The position numbers were made by a program, and so were the translations under genes. Of a stretch of 64,000 nucleotides of DNA, positions 41,801 through 47,735 are shown piece after piece. The stretch's first letter is position 1. Each line of letters begins with the position of its first letter. The notes beneath the pieces are model-generated. The model was not told where the DNA came from. It did no database searches and worked only from the letters and a program-made list of their open reading frames with translations. Source of the stretch: Heliocidaris erythrogramma (taxonomy: Eukaryota > Echinodermata > Echinoidea > Camarodonta > Echinometridae); contig CM046858.1 of the NCBI GenBank assembly GCA_025617745.1, forward strand, positions 38,716,350 to 38,780,349. Direction: 5' to 3'.

Positions 41801-44738
41801 CTGAGGATATAGTTTTGTCATCATTATGAAAAGCCACTTTTCAGACAAAAGTAGGAATTGCTACTTTTTAAACATATTTTTAGCCATAGAAAACCACTTT
41901 TTATGTACACAAGGGCCCATTCTAGATGATTTTTCCAACTTTTTTTATCCGTTCTAAGTGGCATCCCTGATCATTAAGAAAAGCCACTTTTATACATTTA
42001 CAAGTACATGCATGTACATACATGTACCCCTACTGTGGAAGATAGCAAAGACGTGAGATACATGTACATTGTATATTGCATCCACCATAATTTTGTCTGC
42101 TTTGCCTTGGAGCCAGAAGGGCGTTAACTCATCTACTTAAACACAGAGCTAACGCCCATCTGGCTCTCAACGGACAATTTGTTGTGATTCTTTTCAGGTG
42201 TTCATGTTCTTCCGAGTGCTCCTCCTCCGAGTGTCCCCTCATCATCTGACGGGTCTCTGGCCGACCATGATCACTGAGATGGTAAACCTTCTTCTGTTCG
42301 CTTATTTTCGTACGCAGTGATGGTCAAAAAACTTATGAAATCAGTGGAAAATGTGTTTTCCCAGATGCATCTACTTATATTTAGCCTTAACTTTTTAGAA
42401 ATTATGTTGAAAAATCAGTCCAAGAGGTTATTGGAAGGAAGCTTTATAGGGATGGTGTAAATGGCATGGACTTCCTTCTTCACTGCTCAACTAGATACGA
42501 GGATATCTGTATTTGTACCACAGAACAAATTAATTTCTTAGTTGTTTTGAATTGAAAATGAATGTTGATTTTCACTTAACCCGTTAACTACTGAAGTCAC
42601 AAATTCCCATAGCGTTAATACAGGGGCCATTCGGTTCCCGTCGGCAATAAGTTAACAAATGTTCATCATTTTTGTGAAAACTTTCAAGCTCGTTTTTTCC
42701 TACTTTCTAAGACTATTCAAGAAACAATTTCATTCCTTTTTTTTTTTACCATGTCCAAATGTCATACACTGTAGTACCTTTACAGCTTACATGTACACAT
42801 GTATTTGTGCCAGTTTAACCCTTTTGAGACAATTGACCACATTTGTGATTTTGCTCAATAACTTCTGATTCAGAGCTCTAAAATACCATATGCATTAGTA
42901 GAAAGAGAAAAAAAATTCTGCACACACTAAATGTATGTCCATTTTTGTTGCATGACCATATAGCGTTTGATGCCAGGAATTTTTAAAACAAGAATAAGCT
43001 TTAAAATCCTTAAAATTGGTAACACATTGAGAGGTTCAAATCATTGTTTTCAACTTTTTGACAAAAATCGTAACCATGTATATTGTTTTCAAAGACATTA
43101 CACATTATTAGAACCATGCAGCACTAAAAGAAATATAATATTGTTGCCAATTTGAAGAACAAAATGTGATCAATTTAGCACTTAAATAATTCCTGTCCTG
43201 AAAGGGTTAAGAGGTACATGACTGTATAACAATTAGTTTTTATCCTGCAGGTGCAAGTATTCCTTCACATGGAGGAGCAATTGGCCAAGAATACTCAGGA
43301 CGGTTCGAAACGGTCAGCTCTGGTCAGCTTCTTCCAGCTGGGTTCCAACGGAGGCAACCCGTTAAAGACATTCCTTAACCTCTACCTCGCTGCTTCAAAG
43401 TTCCTGGACCTCGCACTCTGCTTGCCTTCAGAATCGCTTCCTCAGTTCCAAGTGTAAGTTTTATGCTTAATGATAAGGTTCGTTCACACATGACAGAGTA
43501 GACCGCTGCACTTTTTTTTTTTTACATGAAGTGAATAGCAAACAGGGGTGATAATGAATACCGTAGCTGTGCCCAACAACGGTCCTATGCATACTCATTG
43601 TATCCCCCGGTAGAGTTGCTGTTATAATAACAATAAATATCTGTACAAACTTTGACTTGACTTTGATTCACTCATTTATCATTTATCATTGTATCTTTGA
43701 TCAACGTTTGTATGTATTTTGTTTTCCCCCTGTAGTTACAAGTGGGCATTTGTTGGTGAGAGCAATGAAGGGGATTCCCAGACCAGGTTTGTTCCTCATA
43801 TCGCCAGGGTTACCAAGCTACTTAGAGCCCGCAAGAAGCAGGTAAACTCATTCATTCAACTACGAAATACAATAATATTAGTGCTCCAACAACAAATGCT
43901 TAAGGTCACCAAGTTAAATTCACAAGTTCCAGTAGCAGAGTGTTTCACAAAGCAGAATATCTCTGAATATGATAACCTGAAAATTGGAGTTTATCAGGAG
44001 ATTATTAATGATGATGTTAATGTGAATATTTATGAACATATCTAACAGCAAACCACTTGGAAAAAAGAGACAGCTGATATCGAATATAAAGAAGAATTGA
44101 AATGATGCACAAGTATAAATCTCAACAAAACAATTAATATATGACAGAATGGGTTTGGACATGTATACATTATCCATGGACATGAGTTTGATATGCTAAA
44201 TGTATGAGATTTCTAGTAAATTCATTCCAAAGTTAATGAAAGCGGATTTAAAAGTCAAAACATTTGAAATTATTTATACACATGTACATTTATCACTTAA
44301 CTTTTTCAAGGCACAATACCCTAGCCTATTATCCATTCCTTTCTTTTATGAATTAATGATTAAATAGTTCAAATTTTAACCATTTTATTTTGTGGCAATC
44401 TTTTTCAGGACTCAAGCCTGAATCACACCATCATGCAGAGGAGTAGTCAAGGGCGCCCTCTCTTGACCATGCATCACATCCGCTCGGTGGAAGAGCTCCT
44501 GCCTTTCTTCAACACCCTATGCAGCATGCAGCAGTTGTCCACAGCCAGACCTCGCACCACATCCCAGGGACCGACCACGCCCTCTGGTAGCCATGACAAC
44601 AAGCAAACCAACGGCAGGGATGACGATGAGGAGGAGGTGGTTGTCATGGAGAAACAGGAGAGCAGCGTCCAGTCTGCGATGGCTGACGACGAGCTGATAG
44701 AACAGCTGGTGGAAAGAGATTTCCTCCTCATAGCGTGA
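14695..44738 (+). CDS. DOP1: DOP1 (Dopey) family trafficking protein, whole gene, 26 coding exons
   Basis: This is the join of 26 coding exons, with coordinates given in the exon entries. All junction phases agree and the total is 7845 nt, or 2614 residues plus a stop. The translation matches the Dopey family from end to end. It opens with an ELLS...KYR...[18 protein letters not shown] block, has the [10 protein letters not shown] and [15 protein letters not shown] motifs in the middle, and ends with [23 protein letters not shown] and [10 protein letters not shown] blocks. Known family biology: Dopey proteins are peripheral membrane proteins of the Golgi and endosomes that work with MON2, and vertebrate DOP1A is reported to link membranes to kinesin-1. 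No signal peptide or membrane segment is evident. The protein is about 150 residues longer than DOP1A, mostly through acidic and Ser-rich linkers. Only one homologue is seen here, so I do not choose between the vertebrate A and B paralogues. The coding start is less certain than the rest. Confidence 0.93.
14868..16130 (+). mobile_element. 5'-truncated non-LTR retrotransposon with RT fragment, frameshifted
   Basis: Frame 1 (to 15464) encodes the reverse transcriptase core: [20 protein letters not shown], then the catalytic FADD motif and the downstream [17 protein letters not shown] blocks. A one-base shift near 15437-15464 moves reading to a second frame, which ends at 15826 with the LINE-type C-terminal pattern [18 protein letters not shown]. 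About 300 bases of 3' UTR follow, with a tail of aaatcaa-like repeats near 16100-16130. No endonuclease domain is present, so the copy is 5'-truncated and dead. It resembles the Jockey/CR1/L2 superfamily, but I cannot fix the clade. It lies just inside DOP1 intron 1, about 35 nt past the donor. Confidence 0.85.
17211..17411. repeat. Two CA microsatellites in DOP1 intron 1
   Basis: (CA)n at about 17214-17232 and 17388-17409, the second running into CGCG. Confidence 0.85.
17979..18143 (+). CDS. DOP1: DOP1 coding exon 2 (residues 47-101)
   Basis: The acceptor is ctatgcag and the donor CAG|gtaagc; the exon is 165 nt in phase 0-0. It continues the Dopey N-terminal domain with [15 protein letters not shown] and [17 protein letters not shown], both typical of the family. 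A tRNA-type SINE begins only about 10 nt past the donor. Confidence 0.94.
18154..18499 (+). mobile_element. tRNA-derived SINE with 10-bp target-site duplication
   Basis: The head has a pol III A-box-like gtagtcgagtgg and a B-box gggttcgaaccc. The body contains the ctcttgagcaaggca and tccacccaggtg modules common to related SINEs here, and it ends gcgctttataag followed by an ATT repeat. The direct repeat agagcagtgt at 18154-18163 and 18490-18499 is the target-site duplication. It lies in DOP1 intron 2, 10 nt after the splice donor. Confidence 0.9.
19874..20061 (+). CDS. DOP1: DOP1 coding exon 3 (residues 102-164)
   Basis: The acceptor is ttttgtcag and the donor GACAG|gtacag; the exon leaves two bases of a codon. 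It encodes [25 protein letters not shown] and [14 protein letters not shown], all Dopey N-domain signatures. The split codon completes as Ser with the next exon. Confidence 0.94.
20420..20650 (+). mobile_element. 3' end of an L2/CR1-like LINE
   Basis: The + strand reads [12 protein letters not shown], then after a 2-nt deletion [15 protein letters not shown] and [10 protein letters not shown]. This is the typical C-terminus of L2/CR1-type ORF2 proteins. It ends aatgcactattattattatt. It lies in DOP1 intron 3. Confidence 0.75.
21269..21458 (+). CDS. DOP1: DOP1 coding exon 4 (residues 164-227)
   Basis: The acceptor is tcccttag and the donor ATG|gtcagt. The first base completes the codon split with exon 3. 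[19 protein letters not shown] and the following [15 protein letters not shown] match the helical repeat part of the Dopey N-domain. Confidence 0.93.
21459..22082 (+). other. DOP1 intron 4, nothing recognised
   Basis: gtcagt ... ctatag; AT-rich, with no repeat family or palindrome that I can identify. Confidence 0.7.
22083..22949 (+). CDS. DOP1: DOP1 coding exon 5 (residues 228-516)
   Basis: This long 867-nt exon starts after cttctatag and ends before gtgagt at 22950, in phase 0-0. It holds the best conserved motifs of the family: [40 protein letters not shown] and [19 protein letters not shown]. The stretch of about residues 310-345, between WLLG and the ELLIQGL block, is Pro/Ser-rich and probably a flexible linker. 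Confidence 0.95.
22950..23663 (+). other. DOP1 intron 5, nothing recognised
   Basis: gtgagt ... cacacag; no identifiable element. Confidence 0.7.
23664..24714 (+). CDS. DOP1: DOP1 coding exon 6 (residues 517-867), with acidic linker
   Basis: The acceptor is cacacag and the donor TTAG|gtgagc; the exon is 1051 nt and ends one base into a codon. It begins with [18 protein letters not shown], a conserved Dopey segment. Around residues 625-680 is a charged, low-complexity stretch rich in Lys, Glu and Asp, including a run of six Asp. It is followed by Ser/Pro-rich sequence that is likely disordered and species-specific. Conservation returns at [20 protein letters not shown]. The acidic linker explains part of the extra length over vertebrate DOP1. 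Confidence 0.92.
24976..25057. repeat. 15-bp palindrome next to a 22-24-bp tandem duplication
   Basis: cggcttgatatacat (24976-24990) and atgtatatcaagccg (24994-25008) are perfect inverted arms. Directly after, ttctagaaattttatgtac followed by ttgtg occurs twice in tandem. It lies in DOP1 intron 6. Confidence 0.75.
25286..25432 (+). CDS. DOP1: DOP1 coding exon 7 (residues 867-916)
   Basis: The acceptor is tcgtatag and the donor AAAG|gtgagg; the exon is 147 nt with phase 1 at both ends. [20 protein letters not shown] is a Cys- and Leu-rich helical segment. The frame joins exon 6 as QYL-ADV and exon 8 as RIKG-SML. Confidence 0.9.
25739..26005 (-). mobile_element. tRNA-derived SINE, minus strand
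   Basis: On the minus strand it begins ggtgtcgtggtatagtgg, has the B-box gggttcgaatctc, then the cttttggcaagacattaat and tccacccaggtg modules, and ends in a TATT repeat. It lies in DOP1 intron 7. Confidence 0.85.
26215..26486 (+). CDS. DOP1: DOP1 coding exon 8 (residues 916-1006)
   Basis: The acceptor is acctacag and the donor TTCCAG|gtagga. [19 protein letters not shown] and the [13 protein letters not shown] block are typical Dopey helical repeats. A copy of a dispersed repeat starts about 40 nt after the donor. Confidence 0.92.
26522..26891 (+). repeat. Dispersed repeat, family A
   Basis: Modules in order are gttctgggaaaggtgaaaa, agtcccatatacccatttct, atgatcaacctctcccaatt and accagaactcaactttatct. 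The same modules recur at 33228, 35106, 45134 and 57797, and the first part at 9181. No terminal inverted repeat is clear; it may be a SINE or a solo fragment. It lies in DOP1 intron 8. Confidence 0.75.
27261..27413 (+). CDS. DOP1: DOP1 coding exon 9 (residues 1007-1057)
   Basis: The acceptor is catgttacag and the donor AGAACG|gtgaga; the exon is 153 nt in phase 0-0. [20 protein letters not shown] followed by ADLLHQLHN continues the conserved middle region. Confidence 0.92.
27641..28037 (-). mobile_element. TTAA-flanked MITE, family B copy 2
   Basis: This inverted-orientation copy starts ttaaccctttcaggacagg and ends aaaaggttaa. It shares the ggcaacaatatt, gcatcaaacgcaatatggtc and tagagctctga modules. 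It lies in DOP1 intron 9. Confidence 0.8.
28284..28509 (+). mobile_element. MITE, family D (CAATAGAC ends)
   Basis: The ends caatagaccgctcggtaatg and ccggtctattg are inverted repeats. It is homologous over its length to the copy at 4176 and lies in DOP1 intron 9. Confidence 0.82.
28578..28681 (+). CDS. DOP1: DOP1 coding exon 10 (residues 1058-1092)
   Basis: The acceptor is tctgttttag and the donor GACAG|gtaaga; the exon is 104 nt and ends two bases into a codon. [12 protein letters not shown] is the recognisable family motif. Confidence 0.92.
28682..29196 (+). other. DOP1 intron 10, nothing recognised
   Basis: gtaaga ... ttgcag; AT-rich sequence only. Confidence 0.7.
29197..31341 (+). CDS. 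DOP1: DOP1 coding exon 11, 2.1-kb central exon (residues 1092-1807)
   Basis: This is the largest exon, 2145 nt, from the acceptor tttcttgcag to the donor AAAAG|gtaaaa. It starts with [20 protein letters not shown] and [19 protein letters not shown], then a charged, possibly coiled segment around [10 protein letters not shown]. Next comes a long Ser/Asp/Pro-rich linker of roughly 200 residues, and then conserved sequence again from [20 protein letters not shown] to the exon end. There is no internal stop in frame. Confidence 0.95.
31870..32018. mobile_element. Hairpin MITE, family C, gggccc arms
   Basis: The arms gtttcataaaacttgttat and its complement near 31990-32010 form a long terminal inverted repeat with gggccc ends. 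The centre holds ctactgaaatccttgaatc and tgattggctgagagc. It lies in DOP1 intron 11. Confidence 0.85.
32143..32356 (+). CDS. DOP1: DOP1 coding exon 12 (residues 1807-1878)
   Basis: The acceptor is catttcag (a second cag lies 3 nt downstream, so a one-residue variant is possible) and the donor ACAAAG|gtcatt is rather weak. [18 protein letters not shown] is conserved, followed by a Ser/Thr-rich tail. Confidence 0.9.
32357..32961 (+). other. DOP1 intron 12, TACATGTA-rich
   Basis: gtcatt ... atgcag; contains several TACATGTA-type palindromes at 32580-32775 but no named element. Confidence 0.65.
32962..33153 (+). CDS. DOP1: DOP1 coding exon 13 (residues 1879-1942)
   Basis: The acceptor is tgtatgcag and the donor CCCAAG|gtatga; the exon is 192 nt in phase 0-0. 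It encodes [20 protein letters not shown] and the [11 protein letters not shown] block. Confidence 0.92.
33228..33512 (+). repeat. Dispersed repeat, family A
   Basis: Shared modules are ctcttcaaatgccctcacat, cccatatacacatttctgcg and gaccagaactcaactttatc. It lies in DOP1 intron 13. Confidence 0.75.
33693..33791 (+). pseudogene. Decayed tandem copy of DOP1 exon 14
   Basis: Reading from 33693 gives AVRQLITEL, two TAA stops, then [17 protein letters not shown]. The true exon at 33881 reads [27 protein letters not shown]. The nucleotide match includes an identical run gattgcattgcaccattct except for its first base. The copy has in-frame stops, a 3-nt insertion and no proper AG acceptor. The upstream intron also looks similar, with agggagt followed by a pyrimidine-rich stretch, so a unit of about 188 bp appears to have been tandemly duplicated. 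Confidence 0.85.
33881..34006 (+). CDS. DOP1: DOP1 coding exon 14 (residues 1943-1984)
   Basis: The acceptor is ttctgtgcag and the donor GGAAAG|gttagt; the exon is 126 nt in phase 0-0. [19 protein letters not shown] is family-like. A decayed tandem copy of this exon lies about 190 bp upstream, inside intron 13. Confidence 0.92.
34026..34225. mobile_element. Hairpin MITE with gaattc ends
   Basis: The ends ggcccgaattcacaaagg and cctttgtgaattcggcc are inverted repeats. Further inward, accatggtttaaac is also repeated in inverse. It is non-coding and starts 20 nt after the exon 14 donor. Confidence 0.8.
34496..34630 (+). CDS. DOP1: DOP1 coding exon 15 (residues 1985-2029)
   Basis: The acceptor is ttcctattag and the donor GACAAG|gtatag; the exon is 135 nt in phase 0-0. 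[18 protein letters not shown] and [13 protein letters not shown] fit the conserved helical C-terminal half. Confidence 0.91.
35106..35443 (+). repeat. Dispersed repeat, family A
   Basis: Shared modules are gagttctgggaaaagtta, cccttatacacatttttgcg and gaccagaactcaactttatc. It lies in DOP1 intron 15. Confidence 0.75.
35670..35830 (+). CDS. DOP1: DOP1 coding exon 16 (residues 2030-2083), GC splice donor
   Basis: The acceptor is aatgtatag. [12 protein letters not shown] and QFLLL are conserved. The only downstream GT that could serve, at 35835, would put exon 17 out of frame. Ending the exon at 35830 and using the donor gcaagt at 35831 keeps the frame and gives the expected family reading QFLLLG-ILNEIV. 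The intron is therefore most likely GC-AG. Confidence 0.88.
35873..35957. mobile_element. Partial hairpin MITE, family C
   Basis: One arm (catttcatcaagtgtcttat) and the core ctctcagccaatcagatgca remain. It lies within DOP1 intron 16, about 45 nt past the GC donor. Confidence 0.65.
36208..36404 (+). CDS. DOP1: DOP1 coding exon 17 (residues 2083-2149)
   Basis: The acceptor is tttctgcag and the donor GATG|gtaagt. The first base completes the Gly codon from exon 16, then [20 protein letters not shown] follows, a clear Dopey match. The exon ends in an acidic SESDAD stretch. Confidence 0.92.
36530..36640 (+). repeat. Dispersed repeat, family F
   Basis: Modules aggcctatcagcttgatg and gttggtagtgtatgggac recur in diverged form at 47636 and 60258. 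It lies in DOP1 intron 17. Confidence 0.55.
36862..37010 (+). CDS. DOP1: DOP1 coding exon 18 (residues 2149-2198)
   Basis: The acceptor is tatttctcag and the donor GCTGAG|gtgaga. It starts with a Ser/Pro/Thr-rich linker and ends with [14 protein letters not shown], where family similarity resumes. Confidence 0.88.
37234..37423. mobile_element. MITE, family E (GTGGTCTTTATAGACAGG type)
   Basis: The inverted ends cagtgaaacctgtctataa and caggtttgactg are flanked by TA on both sides. Internally it repeats the ggtggtctttat motif several times. It lies in DOP1 intron 18. Confidence 0.8.
37955..38064 (+). CDS. DOP1: DOP1 coding exon 19 (residues 2199-2235)
   Basis: The acceptor is tttttcttag and the donor CATAG|gtaagt; the exon is 110 nt. 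[20 protein letters not shown] and [16 protein letters not shown] are highly family-like. Confidence 0.93.
38065..38947 (+). other. DOP1 intron 19, nothing recognised except a short tail-like repeat
   Basis: gtaagt ... tgtgtag; a (TTGAA)n stretch at 38540-38562 after a gaaataaat motif looks like a retroelement 3' tail, but its body is not recognisable. Confidence 0.55.
38948..39097 (+). CDS. DOP1: DOP1 coding exon 20 (residues 2235-2285)
   Basis: The acceptor is ttgtgtag and the donor GGAGG|gtgaga; the exon is 150 nt, with phase 2 at both junctions. It encodes [17 protein letters not shown] and [20 protein letters not shown], among the most conserved Dopey C-terminal motifs. Confidence 0.94.
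39150..39298. mobile_element. Hairpin MITE, family C, gggccc arms
   Basis: The terminal inverted repeats ggccctgtttcat and atgaaacaaggccc enclose the core gctctcagccagtcagattg. It lies in DOP1 intron 20. Confidence 0.8.
39665..39786. mobile_element. Hairpin MITE, family C, diverged copy
   Basis: It starts gggccctgtttcataa, contains the core cagccaatcagattc and ends ttttatgtaacggagccc. It is the second copy in the same intron (20), about 370 bp from the first. Confidence 0.75.
39813..39874 (+). CDS. DOP1: DOP1 coding exon 21 (residues 2285-2306)
   Basis: This small 62-nt exon lies between the acceptor catttcag and the donor ATGA|gtaagt. [20 protein letters not shown] continues directly into the TRVA of exon 22. 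Confidence 0.93.
39875..41129 (+). other. DOP1 intron 21, with CG-rich repeat-like patches
   Basis: Besides the partial family B MITE at 40091, bases 39930-40080 carry repeated cgcgaaa/tttcgcg pieces, and 40740-40990 is CG-richer with a tagta/tatagtatag run at 40820. These look like old transposon pieces. A short gttagggttagg at 40371 is telomere-like but only two units long. Confidence 0.5.
40091..40322 (-). mobile_element. Partial family B MITE
   Basis: Only one half remains: modules ctctcaatgtgttgcc, catcaaacgcaatatggtc and tagagctctgaatca. The terminal repeats are degraded or missing. It lies in DOP1 intron 21. Confidence 0.7.
41130..41335 (+). CDS. DOP1: DOP1 coding exon 22 (residues 2306-2374)
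   Basis: The acceptor is ccatatag and the donor GAACAG|gttagc; the exon is 206 nt. [16 protein letters not shown] and [15 protein letters not shown] are diagnostic of DOP1. Confidence 0.95.
41336..42197 (+). other. DOP1 intron 22, pyrimidine-rich start
   Basis: gttagc ... tttcag; the first 250 nt are unusually T/C-rich on the + strand. The stem-loop at 42109 is the only structure seen. Confidence 0.6.
42109..42167 (+). repeat. Stem-loop 30 nt before the exon 23 acceptor
   Basis: ggagccagaagggcgttaac at 42109 pairs with gttagct-type complement ending ctggctct at 42167. The arms are 22 nt with about three mismatches and a 15-nt loop. Confidence 0.65.
42198..42281 (+). CDS. DOP1: DOP1 coding exon 23 (residues 2375-2402)
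   Basis: The acceptor is cttttcag and the donor GAGATG|gtaaac; the exon is 84 nt in phase 0-0. It encodes [20 protein letters not shown] and LWPTMITEM. An imperfect 22-bp stem-loop sits about 30 nt upstream of the acceptor. Confidence 0.95.
42815..43210 (+). mobile_element. TTAA-flanked MITE, family B copy 4
   Basis: It starts ttaacccttttgagaca and ends tcctgaaagggttaa, with the same inner modules as the copy at 8062. It lies in DOP1 intron 23 and ends about 40 nt before exon 24. Confidence 0.82.
43251..43453 (+). CDS. DOP1: DOP1 coding exon 24 (residues 2403-2470)
   Basis: The acceptor is atcctgcag and the donor CAAGT|gtaagt; the exon is 203 nt. [12 protein letters not shown] and [20 protein letters not shown] match the conserved C-terminal region. 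Confidence 0.94.
43736..43841 (+). CDS. DOP1: DOP1 coding exon 25 (residues 2470-2505)
   Basis: The acceptor is ccctgtag and the donor AAGCAG|gtaaac; the exon is 106 nt. It encodes [12 protein letters not shown] and [12 protein letters not shown], the short basic block found near the C-terminus of the family. Confidence 0.93.
43842..44408 (+). other. DOP1 intron 25, nothing recognised
   Basis: gtaaac ... tttttcag; AT-rich. The segmental duplication begins just after this intron, 14 nt into exon 26. Confidence 0.7.
44409..44738 (+). CDS. DOP1: DOP1 terminal coding exon 26 (residues 2506-2614)
   Basis: The acceptor is ctttttcag and the stop is TGA at 44736-44738. [20 protein letters not shown] and the final [14 protein letters not shown] are typical of the DOP1 C-terminus. 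A Ser/Thr/Gln-rich and acidic linker lies between them. From 44423 on, this exon is part of the segmental duplication repeated at 57085. Confidence 0.95.
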   Translation, partial: DSSLNHTIMQRSSQGRPLLTMHHIRSVEELLPFFNTLCSMQQLSTARPRTTSQGPTTPSGSHDNKQTNGRDDDEEEVVVMEKQESSVQSAMADDELIEQLVERDFLLIA

Positions 44739-44823
44739 TGATGTTGGTGGGAACAGAACTCCGGAAGGTTGTAAGGAAAGATGGATGGAGTAGAAAAGTA
44801 TGCTTTCTTGACATGTCATGGAA

Positions 44824-44976
44824 TCAAACTTGACTATAAGGACTACGCAAGGGAAATGTAGAAAGTGGTCTTTATAGTCAAGTGGTCTATGTATACAGGT
44901 TCTCTCGGTGCAGGTTTAATTGAGAAGTGTACATGTAGTCTTTGTGGGTAGGCGGTTGCTCAAGCAGTTTCACTGT
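44824..44976. repeat. Degenerate family E relative after the DOP1 stop
   Basis: It contains agtggtctttatagtcaag, caggttctct and caagcagtttcactgta, which follow the order of family E but are diverged. Counterpart at 57486-57638 in copy 2. Confidence 0.6.
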
Positions 44977-45133
44977 ATTACATAAATGACGACTCCTTGT
45001 ATGACGCCGGGATCTTGCTAATGGTCAACTGCACATGGCTGCTGTTGAAGATGCCTTCGGGATTTGCATGACTCATTTCATGGCCTTTTATTTTTACCCA
45101 TTGTGCAATTACCTGTACATGTAGCCTGGCGTG

Positions 45134-45515
45134 AAAGAGGATTTGTGAGCTTTCTCATTCCTTTTATGTCAGTTTGGTTAACATCATATTGTAATATGAC
45201 TTGTGTATGTAGTCCCATATACCAACTTCTGTGTGCAGTACATGTGCTTTTCAGCGAGATTGGGTCAATTTCCTCTCTATTTTCATGATCCCAAAACAAC
45301 ACAATACATGACAATTCTTATGTAGACATGATCAACCTTTCCCAACTGCTTTGAGACAGTCTCATTCACAAGGTCATTGCATGACCAGAACTCACCTTTA
45401 TCTTCAAGATCCACCTCCTTATTCCAGGGCCAGGCCATACATACGTGCGCTATTTCCAAAGCTCTTTGAAAGCGCATTGGGATGTTTCTATCATAATGTG
45501 AAACTGGCTAAACAA
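45134..45515 (+). repeat. Dispersed repeat, family A, longest copy
   Basis: It has the gagctttctcattcctttta, agtcccatataccaacttct and catgatcaacctttcccaac modules. It extends further 3' into aaagcgcattgggatgtttc, which resembles the gcgc-type ends of the SINEs here. Duplicated at 57797-58178. Confidence 0.7.
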
Positions 45516-45525
45516 GAACAAAATA

Positions 45526-45715
45526 CTGTGAAACCTGTCTACGAAGACCGCTCAAGGGAGACAAGAAAAGCGGTCTTTATGAGCAGGTGGTCTTTATGTA
45601 CAGGTTCCTTTAATACACGTTTCAATGAGGAACACTTTTCAAGGGAAACAAAGATTGTGGTCTTTATAGACAGGTGGTCTTTCTATACAGGTGGTCGCTA
45701 AAGCAGGTTTGACTG
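45526..45715. mobile_element. MITE, family E, within segmental duplication copy 1
   Basis: It is near-identical to 37234-37423, with the same ctgtgaaacctgtct start and gcaggtttgactg end. A degenerate relative lies at 44824-44976. Confidence 0.8.
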
Positions 45716-47588
45716 CATCAGAATTATTATGTGCAGGAGACAGTGAGATTAGCACAAGCTATACATGTAGTCAAAAGAAACTGAGATACAAGTGCCAGCA
45801 TGTGATTGGGATAAACTAGGTAATATGGGTCAGTCTGCAGGGACATGATGTCATTATATTTTATTCTTATTCATGAAAATACCAACATATTTTGTTTCCA
45901 AGGGAATTTTTTTCACTTTTAAAATTGTATGAAAAGCTGCAGAAATGTGTGAATATATCTTAAGAAGTTCAGATATACATGTCGGTTGACTTGAATGACT
46001 TTGACATAATTCATAAATCTAGCTTCAGTATATATAGCCTTAAAGAACATGATTATTTCAGTATTATTAATTTGCATTTATATTTCCTCTAATTGATGCA
46101 TGTTCACTCTTACGTTTTCAGAGTTATTGAACATTTTTGTCCAAAATAGATTGTATATTTTCATGTTTTTTCTTACACAATCTTCAAAGCTTTAGCATAT
46201 ATGGAAAAAATGTATGTTTAGTAAATTAAAGATACAATGAATTATATTTAGGTGATATTTCTCATTGATTACTATATTTCATTGTTTTTCTGCCTTTTTT
46301 TACAAAGAAAATGTTAACATTTGGACAAACCTGTACATGTACATTGAGTTTGAAAATGAGATGTGATTTGTTAGATGTCTTACTGCAGGATAAAAGATGA
46401 TGCATTCCAAACGAGACATTCACTATACCAGGATTGAAGTCGTCATGTTCATTTACTGATGTCCTGAATATTAAAGATATAATAGTTTGACTTGATGGAA
46501 AGATATATAATAGTTGGCACGAACATGATTTAGATATACATGTAATGCATCAGAAAGAAAAAGTAGCATTGGAAATTCTTTCAGACAAGGTAAAAAACAA
46601 GGGTAAAAAACAAGGGTAAAATTATGTCCAGGTATACTTCATACTTTTACCCTGCAAGATTGTTTAGGTCTTCCCAAACCACCCCCGGGGATGCTCCATA
46701 TTTCACATAGTTTAGATCAAGGGTAAAAAGAATCCCTGATGATGGTCCGACCTAAAGGTTGGTTGAATAGGGGCTGGGTCATGACTGGTGTGTAAGGAAA
46801 GCCTAAAAATAGAGACCAAGGTTTTTTCCACATCTCAAAGTGTTTTTGGAAGAGGGAGTTGGAAGGAAACAGAGACAAAACAAAATATTCATGACGTTGT
46901 TTAGACGTAGTTAGGAGTCTTAGACTAGTCATTGCAGGATAGCTGTAGAAAACGGATGAAGAAAGGGTGATAACCCTCCAACAAACCTACCTGTCTACTG
47001 ATTACGTGGCAGTCAAAACGTCATCGAAAGACAGCGCAAATGAAACAAGAGCGCCCTCAACCCTTTGAAGACTGCTGTTACGCTTATGTAATGCAGCCTC
47101 ACGGGGGAAGTACATGTATGTCATACCAAATACTACATGTAGGTACTCATATTAAATGCGTTGGTGACTTGTGGTTTTGATATTTGAGGTTGCTATGGCA
47201 GATTTGATGATATGTTGATGTATTGAATATTGGAAACCTTGAAAGACATTCACCTTTTAAAAGAACAACGGTGTTATCCAGGTAGTGCAATATTTTTATG
47301 TTTTATTTCCATTCAAGAGAAGGATGTGCCTGAAAAGATATGCCGTTTAATACATTTACACGTACATGTATGCTGTGTGTAATATTGCAACCAAATCAAA
47401 ATGAAATTAGATGTTATAAATAATGTTTGTATTGGGTAAGAATCAGAGAAGCGCCTAAGTCCATAAAGCACTCCACATGATCATCATGTTCCTCACTTAA
47501 TCACTGGTAGAAACATATACTATTGGGGCACATCTATGGTAACATGTATTTGGTCATTTGCGGTCACATTTATATGTATTTTACCAAG

Positions 47589-47594
47589 AATAAA
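47589..47594 (+). terminator. Candidate polyadenylation signal AATAAA
   Basis: AATAAA lies 2.85 kb after the DOP1 stop; the duplicate copy has one at the matching place. Other AATAAA or ATTAAA motifs follow, for example at 51254, so the real transcript end is not determined here. Confidence 0.25.
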
Positions 47595-47635
47595 GAAAAG
47601 TTAACAAATATAAGTATCTAAATGTCCCTTTATTT

Positions 47636-47735
47636 GGTCTGATCAAGCTCTCGTAGGCCTATCATCTTGATATCAGTGATACTTAAAACTTTGATGGTGT
47701 TGGTAACGTATTGGACAGCAAAATACCTACACTTG
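47636..47735 (+). repeat. Dispersed repeat, family F
   Basis: Modules aggcctatcatcttgat and gttggtaacgtattggac correspond to 36530-36640. The duplicated counterpart is near 60258-60350. Confidence 0.55.
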
